From an uncultured archaeon (GTDB taxonomy: Archaea > Nanobdellota > Nanobdellia > Woesearchaeales > CAIVOO01): DNA of 64,000 bases. Below, in pieces: positions 9,464 to 17,973 of the stretch (position 1 is the first letter of the stretch; every line of letters begins with the position of its first letter). The position numbers and the translations under genes were made by a program. The stretch is from contig CAIVED010000012.1 in the NCBI GenBank assembly GCA_903904885.1, forward strand, positions 98,130 to 162,129, read 5' to 3'. The notes beneath the pieces were generated by a model. The model made no database searches. It saw nothing but the letters and a program-made list of their open reading frames with translations, and was not told the origin of the DNA.

Positions 9464-9992
9464 AAGAAAAATGGAAGGGATTTTAAGCCTGGCAATAATT
9501 TTGATATTTTTAACTGCCTGCAGCCAACAAATAATTTTGAAAAATGAAACCATGCAAAAAAATGAGAGTGAGACAATGAACAACAGCGAATCATTCGAAA
9601 ATGAGAGCGGAACAATTAACAACAGCAAATCATTGGAGTATGCCAAGAAAATTGAGAAGCTTAAGGAAAATGCCCTTCCAAAGGAATGGTACCTGGTTGA
9701 TGAATCCGTAAAACTGCCTGAACGATGGGATGCAATTGCAAGCCAGATATATAATAGTGTGATGAAAAACGCACCGCCGGGCAAGTTTTTTTTCTCAAAC
9801 GAACGGATAAAGGAAATGTATCTTTCATACAACGGAACTTTCAAAAGCACAAAAAATGATTCAATAACAGTTATTTCTGCTGAAAAAAACCTGTTTGTAA
9901 CAATATCTAAGGACGAGATGCAAAAAATTGTTGATAAAAAAGCTGAATTTGATGCTGAAAAATTAAATATTCTGGAAAAAATATTCGGCTAA
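9447..9992 (+). CDS. Small predicted lipoprotein, unknown function
   Basis: 181 aa from the ATG at 9447. The basic start and hydrophobic stretch ILSLAIILIFLTAC end in a lipobox-like LTAC, followed by a low-complexity Asn/Glu/Ser linker with two near-repeats (MNNSESFENESG, INNSKSLEYAKK). A folded C-terminal part of about 120 residues follows. The start overlaps the end of the HD gene by 17 bases; an ATG at 9471 is an alternative. No family is recognised. Confidence 0.7.
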   Translation: MGILSKRKMEGILSLAIILIFLTACSQQIILKNETMQKNESETMNNSESFENESGTINNSKSLEYAKKIEKLKENALPKEWYLVDESVKLPERWDAIASQIYNSVMKNAPPGKFFFSNERIKEMYLSYNGTFKSTKNDSITVISAEKNLFVTISKDEMQKIVDKKAEFDAEKLNILEKIFG

Positions 9993-10010
9993 GCTCAATT
10001 CTTATTCCAG

Positions 10011-10436
10011 TCAATCAGGGTATTTTGCTTTATGATTTTTTCTTTTCCTAGAAAAAAGCATAACCGCCAGGCCAATAATTGCCCCTGCGGCAAAATACAA
10101 TATCATATTTGTGAGAACATACTCATAAATCTGGTTGCCAAAAACCCAGAAAATTGGGCTAATAGTGAGATTGTAAAAATCATTCATTATTGGCGTTGAT
10201 TGAAATACAATTCTTGAAGGAAAATCGAGAACAAGCATCAGGGGATTGTTATATACAGTAAAACAGCCGCCAAGTGTTTCCGGGCAAAAACCTGAGCCAG
10301 AGGAGCATGGCGGCGTAAGGCATTTGCCTCCGTGGACCATGGAAACTATTAACCCGCCAATCAGGAAAATCATTAAAACCGCCAAAGGCAGCAAAATCGC
10401 GAATTTCAGCCAGGTTGGTAATTTTTTCAGAAACAT
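10011..10436 (-). CDS. Small two-helix membrane protein with four Cys, unknown
   Basis: 141 aa. A TM helix at about residues 9-34 and a second near 108-130 flank an outer loop with CLTPPC, FCPE and GGCF, four cysteines that could form disulfides. A basic tail (SRKRKNHKAK) ends the protein. Encoded 3 bases after the MazG-like gene on the same strand, so probably co-transcribed. No family is recognised. Confidence 0.65.
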   Translation of the reverse strand: MFLKKLPTWLKFAILLPLAVLMIFLIGGLIVSMVHGGKCLTPPCSSGSGFCPETLGGCFTVYNNPLMLVLDFPSRIVFQSTPIMNDFYNLTISPIFWVFGNQIYEYVLTNMILYFAAGAIIGLAVMLFSRKRKNHKAKYPD

Positions 10437-10439
10437 TTT

Positions 10440-10790
10440 TCACTTCTTATTCCAGTCGATCATTGTGCCATTCCTGGCTGCATCCTTTTCTGTGAATCCG
10501 TTAGGGTATCGCTTTCTCAGCTTTTCTATGTTTTCCTGGAGAATGTCCTGCATTTCCCAGCCGAAGAAATTGCAAATCATCGCGGCATACCACAAAGTAT
10601 CGCCTATATTTTCCCTTATGCCTTCCTTCTGGTCATTTCCATGGGAAAATGTTTTCTTTATGCAGCTGGCAACATCCCCTGCCTCGCCTGCGATGCCCAG
10701 GCCCCAGGTGAGAATCTCCTTGTCCTGGATGTCAAACTTCTTTGCAGAAAGCTTGCACAGCTGCTGGTATTCCTTGAGATTGCCTTCCAT
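10440..10790 (-). CDS. MazG-like nucleotide pyrophosphohydrolase
   Basis: 116 aa, all-alpha. GIAGEAGDVASCIKK followed by RENIGDTLWYAAMIC gives the E-x2-D...E-x3-D acidic pattern of the MazG/dUTPase-like all-alpha NTP pyrophosphatases. Likely hydrolyses a non-canonical or excess NTP as house-cleaning. Encoded upstream of the small membrane protein with a 3-base gap. A second MazG-like gene is at 38430-38792. Confidence 0.82.
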   Translation of the reverse strand: MEGNLKEYQQLCKLSAKKFDIQDKEILTWGLGIAGEAGDVASCIKKTFSHGNDQKEGIRENIGDTLWYAAMICNFFGWEMQDILQENIEKLRKRYPNGFTEKDAARNGTMIDWNKK

Positions 10791-10877
10791 CAGAAGACTT
10801 TAGTTGGATAATATTAATAAAACTTTCGCTGGAAAACATAGTTTAAAGGTTATTAATTAAAATTAAAAGAAAAATGC

Positions 10878-12125
10878 TCATTTTGAGTTGGCAGGGTCCA
10901 TCACTCGCCCCATGAATAATATGTTGCCTGTCGCCCTTTCCTGAATTATGAATATGAACGGGTGGTCTGCCCTGAAGACAGGGATTGGCTGGGGCATTGC
11001 GGACATTGCTGCCATAACAACCGCTGTTGCAGCCGCCGCCTCTGTGCCTTCTTCATTCACCTCTACAAACGCCTGATGGATTACTTCATCAATAAAAAGG
11101 GGCTCTTCCAGAGTCATGCCTGTAAAGTCAGCGGCCCCTGTTTCCGAAAACGCTGTTGGCATTCCCATTTCCATCAATACCGGCTTGAGCATTGATTTTG
11201 TCTCAAACTTGAATTTTGGAAGGTAAACATCAACCCTCTCCTCCCTAAACAAAGATTTATATTCATTGAGCTTCTTCTCATCAATGGCAAGAGAGTTCAA
11301 ATCATTTTTTGGCAAAATTATAATCATAGAAATCTCCTCCCCCTTGTAAGGAAGTTCGATGGCTTGCATATCATCATTCTCAGTGTAATTAAACCTTGCC
11401 TTTTCTCCCCTGAGGGACATCATTGGAACTTTTATTGTTTTTCCGCCTGTCCTGAAATCCCCATCCTTTGTCTCCTTTTTTTCAAATTGCAGAACCCAGG
11501 TACCTTTGAAGTAGATTGCGTTGGTCAAAACCAGGCGGGTAAGAGGATTAAGAACTCCTGAAGGTATCAAATCCTTTATTCTGTCATTTGTCTGGGCTTC
11601 AACCCACTTGTTGATTGTCTGGCGGGAATTTTCCGCATCTGTCTTGAAATCAAGATTTTGCAGTTTTCCGCCGTAATAATTCTGGACCGTGTCAATATAA
11701 TTCTTTTCAAATGAAAAGTCTTTCTGGCCCCACAGCGCATTTGCAGTGCTTAATTTGTATTCCTTGTCTTTTTTGTTCAGATCGTTGTAAATGCTTGCAA
11801 AAGATGACCTTCTTGAGACATCATCCTTTGGAAAATGAAGGACTGACTGCATTTCCTCCGCCGTTTTCCCTTTTGCGCCCTCATAGGTCATTGCCAAGGC
11901 AGTTGAAATACTATAAGGCGAAAAGAAAACATTGCCCTCCCCGCTGCTTAACTTGCCATAGAGCTCAAATGCAAACTTGTTGTTTGCTTCCGCAACACTA
12001 TAAACCGCGGCATCTGTTGCTTTGCTGTCATCCACAACCACTGGCTTTGGAGCGCAGCCGAAGATAAAAGTAGCAAGAACAACCATCAGCCCAATCAGGG
12101 CAATTGTGATTATTTTCCTGTTCAT
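10878..12125 (-). CDS. Serpin, membrane-anchored lipoprotein (inhibitory type)
   Basis: 415 aa. A signal segment ends at a lipobox-like FIFGC (Cys24), so the protein is probably lipid-anchored outside the cell. The serpin core is complete: NVFFSPYSISTALAMTYEGA, the breach and shutter segments, and the reactive-loop hinge NEEGTEAAAATAVV followed by PVFRADHPFIFII and GNILFMGRV. The hinge is rich in small residues, as in inhibitors. If the loop has standard length, P1-P1' is Met-Ser. The likely targets are subtilisin- or elastase-like serine proteases, own or foreign. The TATA box at 12145-12156 fits the ATG. Serpins are scattered in archaea and often ascribed to transfer. Confidence 0.93.
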   Translation of the reverse strand: MNRKIITIALIGLMVVLATFIFGCAPKPVVVDDSKATDAAVYSVAEANNKFAFELYGKLSSGEGNVFFSPYSISTALAMTYEGAKGKTAEEMQSVLHFPKDDVSRRSSFASIYNDLNKKDKEYKLSTANALWGQKDFSFEKNYIDTVQNYYGGKLQNLDFKTDAENSRQTINKWVEAQTNDRIKDLIPSGVLNPLTRLVLTNAIYFKGTWVLQFEKKETKDGDFRTGGKTIKVPMMSLRGEKARFNYTENDDMQAIELPYKGEEISMIIILPKNDLNSLAIDEKKLNEYKSLFREERVDVYLPKFKFETKSMLKPVLMEMGMPTAFSETGAADFTGMTLEEPLFIDEVIHQAFVEVNEEGTEAAAATAVVMAAMSAMPQPIPVFRADHPFIFIIQERATGNILFMGRVMDPANSK

Positions 12126-12144
12126 GCCAACTGGGAATTTAGTT

Positions 12145-12156
12145 TTATATATAAAT
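12145..12156 (-). promoter_or_regulatory. TATA box of the serpin gene
   Basis: TTATATATAAAT, centred near 12150, lies 25 bases before the serpin ATG, which predicts a leaderless mRNA. Confidence 0.5.
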
Positions 12157-12184
12157 ATGCGGATAACCTAAGGCATTTGCCTAA

Positions 12185-13717
12185 TCATCCTTTCTCAACC
12201 TTTAGCATTGCATTTTCCTTGTTGCTTTCGAGGTATGTGATTTTGCAATCTTCAAAAGATACAGGCTTGTTTAGCTCCATTGAAAGCTCTTTTTTTGCCT
12301 TCCCTTTGCTTAGCAAAATCTTTATGCTTTTATCGTCCTTTGCTATTTCAGTTACAACTACAGTTAAATTGCCTACTTTATTCACATCCCCCCTGTAAAG
12401 CACGATATCATTTCCCGATTCGAATTTTTTGATGCCAAAATACCTCTCGGGGGAATCCGCGCCTCCGGAAAAGTGAATGACATAGCCCTCAAAATAAATG
12501 TCAGACCAGAGGCGGTAATCTGCCGAAGAGGTAAAGCTTCTCAGGTAAACCCTTGCGGCAGCTGAATTTTCAGTATTAGCCAAACTGACCAATACCATCT
12601 CGCTTTCCGTGCCCTTGACTTTTTCTTTTTTAAATTCCTCAATTTTTACCTTAAGATTGTAAAGCTTATATTCTGCTCCGGGAATCAGGCCAATCCAATC
12701 ACCGTTCTCAAACTTGTCAACCTTAACCGAAACATGGCTCTCAGTCAAAGAGTAAAGCGTTATTGTATAATCCCGGAAAATTGCGCTTGAAAGTTCATCA
12801 TGCTGGCCCATTTTTGTAAGCTTTAGCTCTTTTTTTGCCAGGCCTTTACTTACCTCCAAGGTCAAGTATTCTACGCAATTGTCTTTAAACCCTTCTCTGG
12901 CGGGCATTATGTCCAGGATTGCTTCTTTTGCAGTTATTTTAATATCACCAATCTTGTATGTTCTTCCGATATTCATATCCTGGCCATAGCCGACGGACGA
13001 ATTATACGCCTCAGTTTCTGCTTTAGCTGCTTTTTGCGGTGGCTCGTAGGGCAAAAATACAGCGCCGGAGCTTTCAATTTTTGGAGCGGTTTTATTTGTT
13101 TTTTCAACAATCACATGAAGATAGTCCCAGAAGCCTGTGATTAGCTTAACCTTGTAGCCCTCAAAAATTACCTCCGCAGGCTTGGCGCCTATAGTCTCAT
13201 GAAACTTCTTTTCAGAACGCCCTTTTTTAAGCATGAATGCGGCATCCAATTCCTCCCCGCCATTCATTAGCCTCTTTGTTATCCCGCCGAGGAATGTTAT
13301 TTCAAGCTCGTCAATTTTATATGGGATTTTTGCAAGCACCTCAATCCTCTTGCCAAGTGTTAATTTCTGGATGCGGATTTGTACTTTCGAGTCCTCCTGG
13401 GAATAGAACAATATCCTATCCAATTGTATTGCATATCCTTCAAAAAAACCGACATTCTTACCCTTTGCCGAAGAAATCTCGACCAAATCCTCTGAAGTTT
13501 TGTTTTGAATCCTTACAAGCACAACATTCTCATGCCCTCCGTAAAACTCTGGGGGAGAATACGGAAGCAGTTTCATCTGGGCGCTTTCAACCTCAAGGCT
13601 CAAGTCGCCTAATTTGTATGGCTGCCTTATTGAAAGTTCATAGTAATCGCTTGCCCTGAGCGAAATTGGCTTTTCGGAAACTTCCAGTTTCTTTAGATTT
13701 TCTTTTGCTTTTTTCAT
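12185..13717 (-). CDS. Five-repeat beta-rich protein, unknown function
   Basis: About 510 aa from the ATG at 13717. The sequence holds five diverged units of roughly 90-110 residues. Each opens with a YKLGDLxL-like strand (YKLGDLSLEV, YKIDELEITF, YKIGDIKITA, YKLYNLKVKI, NKVGNLTVVV) and contains an F-E-G-Y-x-I-x-L-like strand (FFEGYAIQL, IFEGYKVKL, IFRDYTITL, YFEGYVIHF, FEDCKITYL). No signal peptide is visible. A TATATAAAG box near 13764 predicts a start of transcription about 20 bases before the ATG; a TTG at 13738 is an alternative start. I do not recognise the fold. It may be an array of beta-sandwich modules. Confidence 0.7.
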   Translation of the reverse strand: MKKAKENLKKLEVSEKPISLRASDYYELSIRQPYKLGDLSLEVESAQMKLLPYSPPEFYGGHENVVLVRIQNKTSEDLVEISSAKGKNVGFFEGYAIQLDRILFYSQEDSKVQIRIQKLTLGKRIEVLAKIPYKIDELEITFLGGITKRLMNGGEELDAAFMLKKGRSEKKFHETIGAKPAEVIFEGYKVKLITGFWDYLHVIVEKTNKTAPKIESSGAVFLPYEPPQKAAKAETEAYNSSVGYGQDMNIGRTYKIGDIKITAKEAILDIMPAREGFKDNCVEYLTLEVSKGLAKKELKLTKMGQHDELSSAIFRDYTITLYSLTESHVSVKVDKFENGDWIGLIPGAEYKLYNLKVKIEEFKKEKVKGTESEMVLVSLANTENSAAARVYLRSFTSSADYRLWSDIYFEGYVIHFSGGADSPERYFGIKKFESGNDIVLYRGDVNKVGNLTVVVTEIAKDDKSIKILLSKGKAKKELSMELNKPVSFEDCKITYLESNKENAMLKVEKG

Positions 13718-13862
13718 GCATCCGCGAATTAAAAACAAAACTGATATTCTGTTAATGCTTTATATAAGCATTCTTCCCATGGAGGTTTTCAGGCAGGTTA
13801 ATTTATAATCTTTTCGCCTCATAAATAGAAACAATTATAAAACAAGATTAGAGAACCTGATT

Positions 13863-14801
13863 ATGAGCCTCGAAGCTTTCCCAAACGCATCTGAAATTGA
13901 ATTCAAGGAGAAATTCATAGAGAGATTTTCAAAATTAACGGACTGGGAAACTTTCAAGAAGTATAATCTTTCTTTTCTGAGGAAAACAATAAGGGTGAAC
14001 ACCCTGAAGATTTCTGTTAGTGAATTGAAAAAACGTCTTGAAAAAGACTGGCAGCTTGAGCCAGTTCCTTGGTACAAAGAAGGATTCTGGATTAAAGGAG
14101 AAAGAAGGGATGTCGGTAATCTGCCCGAACATGCCCTGGGTTATATTTATGTGCAGGAGGCAGCTTCAATGATTCCGCCGGTTGTTCTGGACCCAAAGCC
14201 AGGCGATATTGTGCTTGACATGGCAGCAGCGCCCGGCAGCAAGACAACCCAGATGGCGCAGATGATGAAAAACAAAGGAATTATTGTTGCAAATGATATT
14301 GCCCATGACCGATTAGCAGCTTTGGGGGTGAATCTTCAAAGATGCGGTGTCGCAAATGCAATAATAACAATGATGAAAGGCCGTTACATGCAAGGGGAAT
14401 TTGACAAGATTCTCCTTGATGCTCCGTGCTCAGGAACAGGGACCATAAGAAAATCTGTCAAAACAATTTACACATGGAATCTTGATTTGGTAAGGAGAAT
14501 GTCCGGCGAGCAGAAGCAGTTGATTTTGCATGCATTTTCTTTGCTGAAAAAAGGCGGGACAATGGTCTATTCAACCTGCTCCCTTGAGCCGGATGAGAAT
14601 GAAGAAGTGATTGACCATCTGCTGAAAAACTGCAAGGATGCAAAAGTAATGCCGATAAATCTGAAGATTAAAAAATCAGAACCAGTAACCGAGTTTGAGG
14701 GCAAGAAATATTCAAGCGAAGTCAGGAAATGCCTCCGCATCTGGCCCCAGGACAACGATACCGAGGGATTCTTTGTGGCGAAGATAAAAAAGGCAGACTA
14801 A
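13863..14801 (+). CDS. tRNA/rRNA cytosine-C5 methyltransferase (NOL1/NOP2/Sun family)
   Basis: A 312-aa SAM-dependent RNA m5C methyltransferase. LDMAAAPGSKTTQMAQ is the SAM-binding motif I; LLDAPCSGTGTIRKS carries the releasing Cys in motif IV; and YSTCSLEPDENEEVI carries the catalytic Cys in motif VI. The compact length without a PUA domain resembles the archaeal tRNA m5C48/49 enzyme, which is my best guess for the target. The next gene has its own TATA box, so it is a separate unit. Confidence 0.9.
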   Translation: MSLEAFPNASEIEFKEKFIERFSKLTDWETFKKYNLSFLRKTIRVNTLKISVSELKKRLEKDWQLEPVPWYKEGFWIKGERRDVGNLPEHALGYIYVQEAASMIPPVVLDPKPGDIVLDMAAAPGSKTTQMAQMMKNKGIIVANDIAHDRLAALGVNLQRCGVANAIITMMKGRYMQGEFDKILLDAPCSGTGTIRKSVKTIYTWNLDLVRRMSGEQKQLILHAFSLLKKGGTMVYSTCSLEPDENEEVIDHLLKNCKDAKVMPINLKIKKSEPVTEFEGKKYSSEVRKCLRIWPQDNDTEGFFVAKIKKAD

Positions 14802-14839
14802 ACCAAGATTATTTAAATAATGTCTGCAGAAGATTTGTC

Positions 14840-15169
14840 ATGATGCCTCATCAAAGCGATGCCCAAAGATGGAGAGATATTGAACTCAGGTCCTATGATA
14901 ACACACATTCTGGAGAACTGGTCTCAGGCCTTGAAGCACTGCAGGCCATGTTCCAAACAACTATTGAAAGAAGAGAAAACCTTGCGAAGATTGGGGAGTA
15001 TTTTCGAAAAGACGCTCCCAAAATCCTTGGCTATGACTGCCCAAGATGCGGAATAGTCCTTGGACCGCTGAGGATAGAAGCAATTGATGGCAAGAGAGAG
15101 GCTCTAAAATACCGCTGTTCCCTGTGCAGAGAAAATCTGGGCGAACGGGTTTTGAAATTTAAAGACTAA
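14840..15169 (+). CDS. Zinc-ribbon protein, unknown function
   Basis: 109 aa. A helical N-terminal half precedes CPRCGIVLG and YRCSLCREN, two C-x2-C knuckles that could bind one zinc. ATTTAAATAA centred 25 bases upstream supports the ATG at 14840 rather than a longer upstream frame. It has a similar layout to the next gene (helical part, then C-terminal Cys pair) but the sequences are not clearly homologous. No known family recognised. Confidence 0.68.
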   Translation: MMPHQSDAQRWRDIELRSYDNTHSGELVSGLEALQAMFQTTIERRENLAKIGEYFRKDAPKILGYDCPRCGIVLGPLRIEAIDGKREALKYRCSLCRENLGERVLKFKD

Positions 15170-15222
15170 ACCATAGCTAAAAAATAATAAGGCTTAAATA
15201 CTAAAATATTAATTCTATTGCC

Positions 15223-15555
15223 ATGCCAACCCACCAGGAGATTCTTGAAGCGCAAAAATTGGAAGCGCAAACTGCAAAGGAAGAAGCAAAAAGCTTTTTC
15301 AGCAGATTAAGCAACGCCTACCGGCAGAGTTTCACAGAAGGCCTAAGTCCCAAGGAATTGGAAGCGCGGGTAAAAGAATGTGACGAAAACGGTCATCCAT
15401 TGTCTGGCCTAGCAAGGCTGCGTATTGAATTGGCTAAACAAAGAGGTCATAGAGGCTACGAGGAATTTTTCTGCGAACGTTGCGGTAGGGATTACACAAG
15501 ATTTGTAGGCTATTCCGCTAAACCCTTACCAGAGCACATTTGCAGCCAAGCGTAA
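15223..15555 (+). CDS. Small helical protein with a C-terminal Cys knuckle, unknown
   Basis: 110 aa. A helical, charged N-terminal two-thirds (EAQKLEAQTAKEEAKSFF) is followed by FCERCGRDYTRF and a later CSQA, giving C-x2-C plus a downstream His/Cys. An A/T-rich promoter-like sequence (AAATACTAAAATATT) precedes it. Probably a single transcription unit. Function unknown. Confidence 0.65.
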   Translation: MPTHQEILEAQKLEAQTAKEEAKSFFSRLSNAYRQSFTEGLSPKELEARVKECDENGHPLSGLARLRIELAKQRGHRGYEEFFCERCGRDYTRFVGYSAKPLPEHICSQA

Positions 15556-15612
15556 GTGTTTTATATCTTTCTATCAAAAATATTATAAACAATCAGTCAA
15601 AATAGTTAAAAA

Positions 15613-16236
15613 ATGATAAATCCGCAGTACCTTAACTACAAGCAGTACAAAATCTGGAAATACACCACATCAAACATAGAGATAAAAGACATCATATTAG
15701 CATGGCTTATTGTTTCTCTCGCTTTTGCCATTGTTGACGCAGGCTTCAACTTTTTCAATGCCAATTTTGCGTTCATGTTCCTCACTTCCGCAATTGCCGT
15801 CGGCTCAGGGTTCCTTTTCCACGAAATGGCCCACAAGCTTGTTGCCCAGAGATACGGCTGCTTTGCCGAATTCCGGGCAGACAGGATGATGCTGATTCTC
15901 GCCCTGGCAATGTCATTTGTCGGCTTTGTATTTGCAGCCCCCGGAGCAGTAATGATTGGCGGCGGCCACGTTGACCTGAAAAGAAACGGGAAAATTTCAA
16001 TTGCAGGCCCGCTGACAAACTTTGTCCTAGCGGTTTTGTTCATGGTCGGGAACATATTCCTGCCAAATGTGATATTCAGCTACGGTTTTATCATAAACGC
16101 CTGGCTGGGGCTGTTCAACATGATTCCTTTCGGATTCTTTGACGGCAAGAAGATTTTCCGCTGGAACATAGGCATATGGATTGGAACAGTTGCGATTGGT
16201 GTTTTTTTGATTTTATTGAGGTTCTATGTGATTTGA
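15613..16236 (+). CDS. Site-2 protease family membrane metallopeptidase (M50)
   Basis: A 207-aa membrane protein with about six hydrophobic segments. FLFHEMAHKLVAQRYG supplies the HExxH zinc ligands, and NMIPFGFFDGKKIF is the second M50 motif with the third ligand Asp. Predicted to cut membrane proteins within the bilayer. It is the short form without PDZ or CBS domains. The ferredoxin gene starts 8 bases later and may share the mRNA. A larger paralogous protease is at 27895-29067. Confidence 0.85.
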   Translation: MINPQYLNYKQYKIWKYTTSNIEIKDIILAWLIVSLAFAIVDAGFNFFNANFAFMFLTSAIAVGSGFLFHEMAHKLVAQRYGCFAEFRADRMMLILALAMSFVGFVFAAPGAVMIGGGHVDLKRNGKISIAGPLTNFVLAVLFMVGNIFLPNVIFSYGFIINAWLGLFNMIPFGFFDGKKIFRWNIGIWIGTVAIGVFLILLRFYVI

Positions 16237-16244
16237 GGCAAAAC

Positions 16245-16451
16245 ATGGCAATAAAAATTGATTATTCAAAATGCTGCTGGAAAGACGGCAAATGCACAAG
16301 CTGTTCCTGCGGCGGGAAATGCAAAGGCTGTGTTGAAGCCTGCCCGGTTGGAGCAATTAAAAGAGGCAAAAAAGTAGAAATTGATAAATCAAAATGCATA
16401 GAATGCGGCGTTTGCATAGGCTCCTGCAAGCATGGTGCTATTTCTATTTAG
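16245..16451 (+). CDS. Small ferredoxin-like 2[4Fe-4S] protein
   Basis: 68 aa. The C-terminal cluster is KCIECGVCIGSCKHGAI. The first cluster region is unusual: CCWKDGKCTSCSCGGKC precedes CKGCVEACPVGAI, so there are extra cysteines and an insertion compared with a plain bacterial-type ferredoxin. Predicted to carry electrons in the cytoplasm. The partner is unknown; Elp3 and the B12-type radical SAM enzyme in this window both need reducing power. Confidence 0.82.
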   Translation: MAIKIDYSKCCWKDGKCTSCSCGGKCKGCVEACPVGAIKRGKKVEIDKSKCIECGVCIGSCKHGAISI

Positions 16452-16506
16452 AACAATATAAAAAATAAAAAAATTTAATTTCCTATTGGCTAAGAAATTA
16501 AACTGC

Positions 16507-16737
16507 TTAGAACCTTCGTGCTGGTTTGTGCTTTTGGTAGCAGTCCCTGCAGTACACTGGTCTTGGCTTTCCGTCTGGATCATTGCTTGGCTTGAAAGGA
16601 ACTTCGCATTCCTTGCCGCACTCTGAGCAAACTGCCTTATGCATTTCTCTTGGCCCGCCGAAGCTTCCGCCTCCGCCGCCGCCTCCGCCACCAAATCTAC
16701 TTCCGCCTGATCTGCCAGGCTTGTCTTTAAATCCCAT
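16507..16737 (-). CDS. Gly-rich zinc-ribbon protein (CxxC...CxxC)
   Basis: 76 aa. A Gly-rich N-terminus with a run of nine Gly is followed by VCSECGKECEVPFKP and PVYCRDCYQKHKP. This resembles the small zinc-binding proteins common in DPANN archaea and CPR bacteria, which have an RGG-like tail and one ribbon. An RNA- or protein-binding role is likely but unproven. It stands alone, convergent with the ferredoxin gene. Confidence 0.78.
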   Translation of the reverse strand: MGFKDKPGRSGGSRFGGGGGGGGGSFGGPREMHKAVCSECGKECEVPFKPSNDPDGKPRPVYCRDCYQKHKPARRF

Positions 16738-16895
16738 TTGTTTTCACCTTTGTTCGTTTGTTGTTGAAAATTGCATTTGCAATCTCCAAACCCGGCTTGT
16801 TTGGAACCGAGTAGAATTCGAGAACTGGGGAGGTATTTAAAGATATGTTTTCGGCCCAGAAGCGCCAGAAAGGCTGTTTTAGGGCTTCTGGGGGC

Positions 16896-17900
16896 TTAGT
16901 TCACCACATTAACCGCAGTTCCCTCAAAGAATTTCTTTATGTTTTCTATGCTTGTGTCCAAAATCCTCTGGAGGGCCTCTTTTGAGTTGAAGGCGTTATG
17001 GGGGGTCACTATGACATTGTCCTGGTCTATCAGCATGTGCTCCTGCAGAATCACCTTCATGTCACAGGTCTTGAGGAATTCTGTTGCAAGAAGCTGCTTT
17101 TCCTCCCTTATGAAGCACTCATCTTCCAAAACATCAAGCCCTACTGCAGAAAGTATCTTCTCTTTCAGGCCGTTTATTATGCATTCAGTTTCAATCAAAC
17201 CGCCCCTTGCTGTGTTAATTAGAATTGCGCCTTTTTTCACCTTTGGCATATTTTGGCAGCTTATAATGTGATGGGTCTGGTCTGTCAACGGCGCATGCAG
17301 GGTAATTATGTCAGAACTCGAAAGCAGTTCATCAAGTGAAACATACCTGTAGCCCATCTGCTCAGCATAGTCATTGCTTGGGTATGCGTCATAGGCAATT
17401 ATGTTCATCTCAAACCCCTTTGCCATCCTTATGACATGCTTTCCTATCTTGCCTGTGCCGACAACACCGATTGTTTTGCCTTTCAGGTCAAATCCTCTCA
17501 GGCCATCAAGGGAAAAGTCACCGCGCTTTGTCCTTTCAACAGACTCAACTATTTTCCTTGACAGCGTAAGAATCAAAGCAAATGTGTGCTCTGCAACCGT
17601 GTTTTCTCCGTAGGAAGGAACATTTGAAACAAGGACGCTCCTGCCTTTTGCCTCCTTTATGTCAATATGGTCAAAGCCCGTTGACATGGTTGCAATCAGC
17701 TTCAAATCCGGCAGCTTGTAAAGCAGCTCTTTTGTTATTTCTGAATAAATGAAAACTGCGACTGCATCGGCATTTCGCGCAGTTACTGAATTGTTCTGGT
17801 CTAATTTTTCCTCATGGAACTCCAACTCATAGCCGGGCATCCTTTCCCTAACGTAATCCTTCTCCCACTCCTCTATTTCGTAGAAAACTACTTTCGCCAT
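16896..17900 (-). CDS. D-isomer 2-hydroxyacid dehydrogenase (D-lactate dehydrogenase-like)
   Basis: 334 aa. The NAD-binding loop is GVVGTGKIGKHV; the catalytic triad regions are TARGGLIET (Arg), LDVLEDE (Glu) and VTPHNAFNS (His). The closest pattern is D-lactate dehydrogenase, which turns pyruvate and NADH into D-lactate. This would let a fermentative cell regenerate NAD+. The ATG at 17900 is preceded by TTTAAA about 26 bases upstream. A longer frame to 17984 would overlap the PIN gene and lacks that spacing. Confidence 0.9.
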   Translation of the reverse strand: MAKVVFYEIEEWEKDYVRERMPGYELEFHEEKLDQNNSVTARNADAVAVFIYSEITKELLYKLPDLKLIATMSTGFDHIDIKEAKGRSVLVSNVPSYGENTVAEHTFALILTLSRKIVESVERTKRGDFSLDGLRGFDLKGKTIGVVGTGKIGKHVIRMAKGFEMNIIAYDAYPSNDYAEQMGYRYVSLDELLSSSDIITLHAPLTDQTHHIISCQNMPKVKKGAILINTARGGLIETECIINGLKEKILSAVGLDVLEDECFIREEKQLLATEFLKTCDMKVILQEHMLIDQDNVIVTPHNAFNSKEALQRILDTSIENIKKFFEGTAVNVVN

Positions 17901-17973
17901 CTTTGAAGTGACTATTGATTTTGGGTTTTTAAATGTTGTTGTTTTTGTCTCATTTCTGAAAAAGTTTTTATTT

